DNA of 64,000 bases from Laedolimicola sp934402125 (GTDB lineage Bacteria > Bacillota > Clostridia > Lachnospirales > Lachnospiraceae): NCBI RefSeq assembly GCF_052065835.1, contig NZ_JBQHTG010000001.1, positions 496,001-560,000 on the forward strand. Direction: 5' to 3'. The notes below the pieces were generated by a model that was not told where the DNA came from, ran no database searches, and saw nothing but the letters and a program-made list of their open reading frames with translations. Of the stretch, positions 59,006 through 64,000 are shown one piece after another. How positions within the stretch are numbered: the first letter of the stretch is position 1; every line of letters starts with the position of its first letter. Position numbers and translations under genes: made by a program.

Positions 59006-61717
59006 TTATAAGATCAGTACTGCCTTGATCAGATAGACAACCGTAAGCAGCTGTCCCACCAGACCTGCGTACAGTAGTCCCCGCTCCGCCGGGCGGTTCC
59101 AGGTAAGCCTTCCATTGCGGAGCACCAGCAGAAACGCCGGCATAAACGGAATGAAATAACGTCCCTGCACGCCTTCGATGGAGATGTGATCCCGGGGCGT
59201 CCAGGTCAGCAGCATGCCCGCCAGGATGATTCCCGCGCAGGCCGCGCATACCAGCCCAATCCACCATTTCTGTCCAATCTTCACATACTGGGGCTCTCCC
59301 TGTACTCTCAGGGCCGATAAAATCAGCAGCAACAGGAACAGCATGGGAATCACTTCGGAAATCTCGATCTCCACCCAGCCCATCTTCTGTCCCACCAGAG
59401 ACATCAGATAGAAGGAGCTCTTGTCCGCTACCGTATTGGCCAGCACCCGCACCAGCTCCAGGGGCTGGGTCAGAAAATACCCAAGTGTGTAACCAGCCGT
59501 TGTGGAAGAACCGACGGTAGCTGTGGCCTCGGTAGTGGTGGCGATGTAATTGACCGCCACGGTATTTTTATTCAGGAAGGCCAGCACCGGCAGCAGACAC
59601 AGGGCCAGCATACAGAAATTCCGCACCCCGTTTCCACCGAAGCGCTTTGCTGGAATCAGCAGGGCCAGCAGGGCGACGGGCAGATACACGCCGCTCTTTC
59701 CGTAAATCATCACGATACTTAAGATTCCCATCACCAGGATATCCAGGGGCTTCACCGGATCCTCCCGCCAGGTCAGGGAAATGCAGTAGCAGATATACAG
59801 GAAAATCACGCCGTTTATCACTGCGTCATAGGAAAAGGAGGTACACTGCTGCAGATTCATGGGCAGAATCGCCAGCAGGAACAGGCTCGCCTTTCCGAAG
59901 GGCAGCTTTTTCATGCCCAGATAAGTCATCAGCGCGAAAAACAGCAGGCTGCACCAGCGGGCCAGCAGATACATGGATACCGTCCCCAGCTGTAAAAGCC
60001 TTGCCAGTGTCATGCCCAGCACTGCGGGAAGATACAGAATCATGGGTGCCTCCGTGGTAGAGGTCGCCTCTGCCTCCACCAGACGGCTATCCTTTACTCT
60101 GCCCAAAAGGCCGTCATAGATATTTTTATAATTTTCCAGGCTGGGCTCGGAGGTAAACGTAAGCTCCGCGTCATCCGCCCGCTTATAGCACTTATTCTCG
60201 CCGGCCGATTCGATTCCCAGCAGCGTATTGGAATGCCGGTAGGTCATATCGATATGATAGGACTCGTCCGGCGTCATATAGGGCGTAATCAGGAAATTAT
60301 ACAGGACGCCCAGACAGAGAATCGTAAAGAGAAACACCTTCTCTATCTTACATTTCCGCAGAAAGGCCAGGTAATAAAAGCCCGCGCACATACATTCCGC
60401 AAACAGGAACATACCGAAGAAATATTTCTTCAGGAACAGGTTGAAATAGGTATGGGCATTCATGCTGAGCCGGCTGGCGCTTTCCTCACCGTTTACCAGC
60501 AGCGTATTTTCCGGATAATACCCTTCGGGCGTCACAATCACCGACAGGCCGGAATCCAGAAGGCTGTCCGCGAAATGCAGCTTGATCTCATACGTATGTC
60601 CTTTGGTATCCTTCTGGGAATTGTCGAAAATCAGTCCCATATACTGACCGTCCAGCAGGGACGCTCCATCGATATCCGCCGCGCAGAGCAGGCTTCCCTG
60701 TTCGGACAGATCCCTGTCCTCGCCCTCTATGGCCGCCTCCGTCACATCGTAGACCTCCGCGTGGATGCTTCCCTCACCCGCGTAATCATCTTTCAGATCC
60801 AGGCGGACGCCCAGACCCACCAGTTCCGTCTCTTCCGTGGTATAATACTGAATCAGATCCTGACTGTCCTTTGTCACAGGCAGAAGCTGGTTGTTGTCCT
60901 TCATAACCACTTCCCGGTGGGTGCTGTTCATAGCCTTCCGGATCTGTACGTCGTACACGTACAGGAACAAAAGAGCCGTAAGAAAGAGCAGAAATCCCAG
61001 TCCCAGAAGCTTCCGGTGCTTCTGGAAAAAAGCCTTTATACCGGCTCCCGCTGCCGCCAGCTTCTTTTTCAGACCAAAAGCCTGCTTCTTTTCGGAAGCT
61101 GCGTTCTTCTTTCCTGCCACCAGGAAAAACATGGTGCCCAGAAGCGCCAGTGTAAGCGTCCCCAGAAACGGCTTCTTCACATAGTGGACCTGCGTCCGGT
61201 ATACGGCGTTGAAAATCAGGTTCTTATCCAGCTTCTGTCCGTTTTCGTAGGAAGAACCAGCCGTCTCTGTCTCCGTATTCAGCCAGATATAGGGGCCGTT
61301 CTCTACCTTTTCACCGGTAATCCGGATCTCCAGAGGCTGTCCCATCGGTTCCTGTTCAAACTCCACGCCCAGGAAGCCCTCGGCTCCCAGATCCGCCAAA
61401 TCATAGGAGGCGCTTGCAACAGGCTCCTCCGTTCCGGCGTAGCAGGCGTCGATGTGAAGCTGGCCTTTGGTATAGACGCCCTCCTCATCTGCCGTAAAAT
61501 AAAAAGAAAGCTGGCTTAACGCCTGTTCGTCCGGCAGGTATTCAAATCTCAGCTCTGTATCATCTGTAATTGCTTCTGTTTTCAGTTTTAAGGAAGGCTT
61601 TCCGATTCCCTCCAGCCCCCGGGATTCCAGTCTGTCATGGGGCATAGCGACAGACACGGCGAAATAGAGTATGCAGAATACTGCATACCCTATTGCCCAT
61701 TTCTTCTTATTCTCCAA
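59006..61717 (-). CDS. DUF2142 family large membrane protein, probable GT-C-type enzyme
   Basis: 903 residues. The N-terminal helix is followed by an extracytoplasmic beta-rich region (about 35-190), a membrane helix, a second beta-rich region (about 270-420), and then about ten helices. The DUF2142 loop TPYMTPDESYHIDMTYRH (PDE motif) resembles the acidic first loop of GT-C transferases. Two N-terminal beta regions make it longer than most DUF2142 proteins. The start is TTG at 61717, with GGAGAG 7 bases earlier, overlapping the HPr gene by 11 bases, so translation is probably coupled. The function is inferred as sugar transfer or polymerisation outside the membrane. Confidence 0.78.
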   Translation of the reverse strand: MENKKKWAIGYAVFCILYFAVSVAMPHDRLESRGLEGIGKPSLKLKTEAITDDTELRFEYLPDEQALSQLSFYFTADEEGVYTKGQLHIDACYAGTEEPVASASYDLADLGAEGFLGVEFEQEPMGQPLEIRITGEKVENGPYIWLNTETETAGSSYENGQKLDKNLIFNAVYRTQVHYVKKPFLGTLTLALLGTMFFLVAGKKNAASEKKQAFGLKKKLAAAGAGIKAFFQKHRKLLGLGFLLFLTALLFLYVYDVQIRKAMNSTHREVVMKDNNQLLPVTKDSQDLIQYYTTEETELVGLGVRLDLKDDYAGEGSIHAEVYDVTEAAIEGEDRDLSEQGSLLCAADIDGASLLDGQYMGLIFDNSQKDTKGHTYEIKLHFADSLLDSGLSVIVTPEGYYPENTLLVNGEESASRLSMNAHTYFNLFLKKYFFGMFLFAECMCAGFYYLAFLRKCKIEKVFLFTILCLGVLYNFLITPYMTPDESYHIDMTYRHSNTLLGIESAGENKCYKRADDAELTFTSEPSLENYKNIYDGLLGRVKDSRLVEAEATSTTEAPMILYLPAVLGMTLARLLQLGTVSMYLLARWCSLLFFALMTYLGMKKLPFGKASLFLLAILPMNLQQCTSFSYDAVINGVIFLYICYCISLTWREDPVKPLDILVMGILSIVMIYGKSGVYLPVALLALLIPAKRFGGNGVRNFCMLALCLLPVLAFLNKNTVAVNYIATTTEATATVGSSTTAGYTLGYFLTQPLELVRVLANTVADKSSFYLMSLVGQKMGWVEIEISEVIPMLFLLLLILSALRVQGEPQYVKIGQKWWIGLVCAACAGIILAGMLLTWTPRDHISIEGVQGRYFIPFMPAFLLVLRNGRLTWNRPAERGLLYAGLVGQLLTVVYLIKAVLIL

Positions 61718-61970
61718 GACCGCTCTCCACTGCTTCCATCATTGCTGCCAGCGCTTCCTTCTCGTCTGCGCCTTCACAATGAAATTCAATCTCATCTCCT
61801 GCTTTTACGCACGCGCCCAGGACGCTCAGTACACTTTTCGCATTGGCTGTCGTATTGCCAAAACTAAAAGTAATGGCGGACCGGAACTGCATGGCCGTCT
61901 TGCAGAGAATTCCTGCCGGGCGCAGATGAAGACCTGTCGGATTCTTAATCGTAACTTTTTGACTTAACAT
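61707..61970 (-). CDS. HPr family phosphocarrier protein
   Basis: 87 residues. The phosphorylation site GLHLRPAG with active His15 and the regulatory Ser46 region NAKSVLSVLG are both present. HPr passes phosphate from PEP to PTS sugar transporters; in Firmicutes, Ser46 phosphorylation drives catabolite repression. It is not next to ptsI or a PTS gene. Instead it lies between cdaR and the DUF2142 gene, which it overlaps. It could be the main HPr moved to a new place or a paralogue with a signalling role. The ATG follows GGGAGGTAGACAGCT. Confidence 0.92.
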   Translation of the reverse strand: MLSQKVTIKNPTGLHLRPAGILCKTAMQFRSAITFSFGNTTANAKSVLSVLGACVKAGDEIEFHCEGADEKEALAAMMEAVESGLGE

Positions 61971-61991
61971 AGCTGTCTACCTCCCGTTCTT

Positions 61992-63437
61992 TTATTCTGT
62001 TGCCGAGTCATTTTTCTGATTTTCTCCGGTCGTCTCTCCACTGCCATTGGTTCCCGGAGTATTGTTTCCTGTCTGACTGCTTCCGGTGCTGCTGCTTTCC
62101 GTATTGTCCTCCGTCTTATTTCCGGAGGTATCCGTCGTTCCGCTGCTGCTTTCCCCGGACTCTGTGGTCTTATTCTCTGTTGCAGCCGTCCGTTTTACCA
62201 GGCTGTATTCCAGCTCTACCTCCCGCATCAGACTGTATTCGCTGTCCGGAAGCGTCACATTCAGAGTTCCCGTATAGGTGCCTGCTTTCGTATGACCGTC
62301 CACGTCCAGCGTCACTGCGATCGCGTCCGTATCCAGCTGGGCCAGCTGGGAGCTGGTTCCCATAATTACCAGCTCCACGCTGGAGACATCATCAAAATCT
62401 ACCTCCATTCCCTTCGGCACATTCTGAAGGCCAATCCGGGACACCGGAATCGTTACTGTTTTTCCCTGCTTCTTCTCAATTTCCACGCTGACTGCTATTG
62501 AGGAATCTGTCTCGTCTGCCAGACGGACGCCCTCCGGCAGGTACTGGCTGATATCGATGGTCTGCTGCTGATTTTCCGAAATGCCATCGATATTCACCGC
62601 CTCGTCCGGTATGGTAAGGGACGCAATCTTGCTGATCACCTCCGCGGTTCCCGCAATCACAACCGTCTCCGGTTTATAGGAGATGGAATTAAAGCTGTAG
62701 CCGTCCGCAGGTGTACCGGTATGACCCACACTCAGTGGAACCGTCTTGGTCCGCAGCATAGTAATCGCCACGTCCATACCGTCTGTCTTTCCGATATATT
62801 CCAGATAGGTGGTATCCACCGTCTCTCCGTCGCTGTTCAGTACATTCAGCTTTCCATGGATCGTCCGGTCAGAATTTACCCCTGTGGTCTTAATCTCTAC
62901 CTCGACCCGCTTAATCTTGGCAATTACGGAAGCAGGACCGCTGATCTGGATCAGGCTCTGCTCCGGAAGGGCTGTACCAATCATATAGCCGTCGGCTACC
63001 TTGCCGCTCTGTTTTACCACCACATTAAACTGTTCCGAAGAAGCGTCCTCTACGCTGATCACTACGTTTTCCCGGCTCAGATTGATATCCGCGCTGCGCA
63101 CGTTCTTATTGCTGCAGCTGACCTCGATCCCCACCAGATCGTTATACTTGATACTTTTCTGCATATCTGCCGTAGCCGTGAAATCTGTGATCTCCAGCTC
63201 CCGCAATACGGACTTTTTCCCCCATACGCGGATACTGATGACGTCGCTTCCGTCTTCAATCTTATATACCTTATCCTGATCCGTTACCACATCTTCGTTG
63301 AGCATGGTTACCTGAATCGGGGAGAAATCCCTGTAGGTATAGGGATCGTCAATATTCATGACAATCAGCCACAGCATAATGGCCGCAACCACGGAAAGGA
63401 GCTTCAGTCCCAGGTTATTTGTCAGCACTTTCTTCAT
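61992..63437 (-). CDS. cdaR: YbbR-domain protein CdaR, regulator of diadenylate cyclase
   Basis: 481 residues. One N-terminal membrane helix (about 8-28) anchors several extracytoplasmic YbbR repeats, each containing PV-type motifs such as VRVEIKTTGV and VTIPVSRIGL, up to about residue 415. The last ~65 residues are a Ser/Thr/Gly/Asn-rich, disordered tail. CdaR binds and modulates CdaA from outside the membrane. The start overlaps the cdaA stop by 23 bases, as in other Firmicutes. glmM, the usual third gene, is not found here; HPr follows instead. Confidence 0.92.
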   Translation of the reverse strand: MKKVLTNNLGLKLLSVVAAIMLWLIVMNIDDPYTYRDFSPIQVTMLNEDVVTDQDKVYKIEDGSDVISIRVWGKKSVLRELEITDFTATADMQKSIKYNDLVGIEVSCSNKNVRSADINLSRENVVISVEDASSEQFNVVVKQSGKVADGYMIGTALPEQSLIQISGPASVIAKIKRVEVEIKTTGVNSDRTIHGKLNVLNSDGETVDTTYLEYIGKTDGMDVAITMLRTKTVPLSVGHTGTPADGYSFNSISYKPETVVIAGTAEVISKIASLTIPDEAVNIDGISENQQQTIDISQYLPEGVRLADETDSSIAVSVEIEKKQGKTVTIPVSRIGLQNVPKGMEVDFDDVSSVELVIMGTSSQLAQLDTDAIAVTLDVDGHTKAGTYTGTLNVTLPDSEYSLMREVELEYSLVKRTAATENKTTESGESSSGTTDTSGNKTEDNTESSSTGSSQTGNNTPGTNGSGETTGENQKNDSATE

Positions 63438-64000
63438 GCTTCTTCACCCGTCCTTTCCATAATTTGAATCTGCCCGTATCCTGAGCCTTATCCTGAATAG
63501 CCGCAAGCTGTGCCCGGAGTCCGTCCTGGTTCAGGTTCCGCTTAATGTCGCCCTCCAGCGCCACAGATACGGCTCCCGTCTCCTCCGACACCACGATGGT
63601 CAGAGAATCTGTCACCTCGCTGATTCCCACCGCAGCCCTGTGCCGGGTTCCCAGCTCCTTGCTCAGAGACAGGTTGTCAGACAATGGCAGATAGCAGGTG
63701 GCCGATACGATACGATCGCCCCGGACAATCACCGCGCCGTCATGCAGCGGCGTGTTTTTTTCAAAAATATTAATGAGAAGCTGGCTGGTAATCACGGAAT
63801 CCAGCGTAATACCGGTCCGCTCATACTCATTCAGCGGCGTTTTCTTCTCGATCACAATCAGCGCTCCGGTCTTTACCTTTGCCATCTCAAACACAGCCTT
63901 CACCAGCTCGTTGACTGTCTTATCACTGAAGCGCGCCTCCGGCTCCCTGGTGCTGTCAAAGCTGAACACAGAGCTGATGATATTCTGCCGTCCCAGCTGC
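63415..64000 (-). CDS. cdaA: Diadenylate cyclase CdaA (5' end outside window)
   Basis: The visible ~195 C-terminal residues include most of the DAC domain, which makes c-di-AMP from two ATP. The catalytic DGA (HDGAVIV) and RHR (GTRHRAAVG) motifs are intact, as is SEETGAVSVALEG. The frame is open to the right edge and the missing N-terminus should hold three membrane helices. A GTG at 63969 is internal and not the true start. c-di-AMP governs turgor and wall homeostasis, which relates loosely to the cell-wall genes downstream. Confidence 0.95.
   Translation of the reverse strand, partial: QLGRQNIISSVFSFDSTREPEARFSDKTVNELVKAVFEMAKVKTGALIVIEKKTPLNEYERTGITLDSVITSQLLINIFEKNTPLHDGAVIVRGDRIVSATCYLPLSDNLSLSKELGTRHRAAVGISEVTDSLTIVVSEETGAVSVALEGDIKRNLNQDGLRAQLAAIQDKAQDTGRFKLWKGRVKKHEESADK

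Noticed and set aside
1..64000. CRISPR arrays, tRNA/rRNA genes, insertion sequences, prophage or attachment sites
   Set aside because: No regularly spaced repeats, tRNA-like cloverleaf genes, transposase or integrase motifs were seen on either strand.

Overview
The window most likely comes from a gut Lachnospiraceae (class Clostridia, Bacillota). The evidence is the rho / rpmE / DUF1385 / prmC / prfA block in clostridial style, two T-box leaders, near-consensus SigA promoters, strong AGGAGG ribosome binding sites, cdaA-cdaR, CDP-glycerol-type surface genes and about 50% GC. Nearly all genes lie on the minus strand, so the order of transcription runs from high to low coordinates. No tRNA, rRNA, CRISPR array, transposase or phage gene was seen.

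Layout. (1) 1-4608: a partial sugar aminotransferase, an SGNH protein, an MBOAT O-acyltransferase and an acyltransferase-3 protein, all surface-glycan functions. (2) 4615-11872: housekeeping genes prfA, prmC, a DUF1385 gene, rpmE and rho. A T-box-controlled cstA transporter gene sits between rho and rpmE. (3) 11885-13109: a lone plus-strand CDP-glycerol glycerophosphotransferase-like gene. (4) 13139-28562: a nucleoside-catabolism operon read from one strong promoter, in the order deoC, transaldolase-like gene, DUF1097 membrane protein, VOC protein, deoB, Fe-alcohol dehydrogenase, amidohydrolase, BMP lipoprotein, nucleoside phosphorylase, ABC ATPase, two permeases, transketolase, DeoR regulator. 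It could carry out uptake, phosphorolysis, pentose-phosphate isomerisation, aldol cleavage and entry into glycolysis in one transcript. (5) 28656-47461: an almost uninterrupted ~19 kb surface-glycan operon. It starts with a bifunctional fucokinase/GDP-fucose pyrophosphorylase and continues with GT4, GT2 and GT-C glycosyltransferases, RmlD, a second MBOAT/SGNH pair and two more acyltransferases. It ends with a PLP aminotransferase and an unusual nucleotidyltransferase-oxidoreductase fusion. (6) 47472-50912 (plus strand): a FUT8/NodZ-like fucosyltransferase gene and a YfhO-type membrane protein gene. (7) 50915-54364: a tryptophan-type ABC transporter under a T-box leader with a UGG specifier. 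(8) 54423-64000: cdaA (partial), cdaR, an HPr gene, a DUF2142 membrane protein, a Wzx-like flippase and three related GT2 enzymes in tandem.

Together, regions 1, 3, 5, 6 and 8 describe a complex cell-surface polysaccharide that probably contains fucose and rhamnose and is heavily O-acylated, with a possible polyol-phosphate component. The most unusual items are the nucleoside operon with its own extended transaldolase-like protein and acetaldehyde-sink dehydrogenase, the cytidylyltransferase/Gfo-Idh fusion that has lost the catalytic lysine, the fkp/fucosyltransferase pair, a GT-C paralogue stripped of its catalytic motifs, and the T-box in front of cstA.
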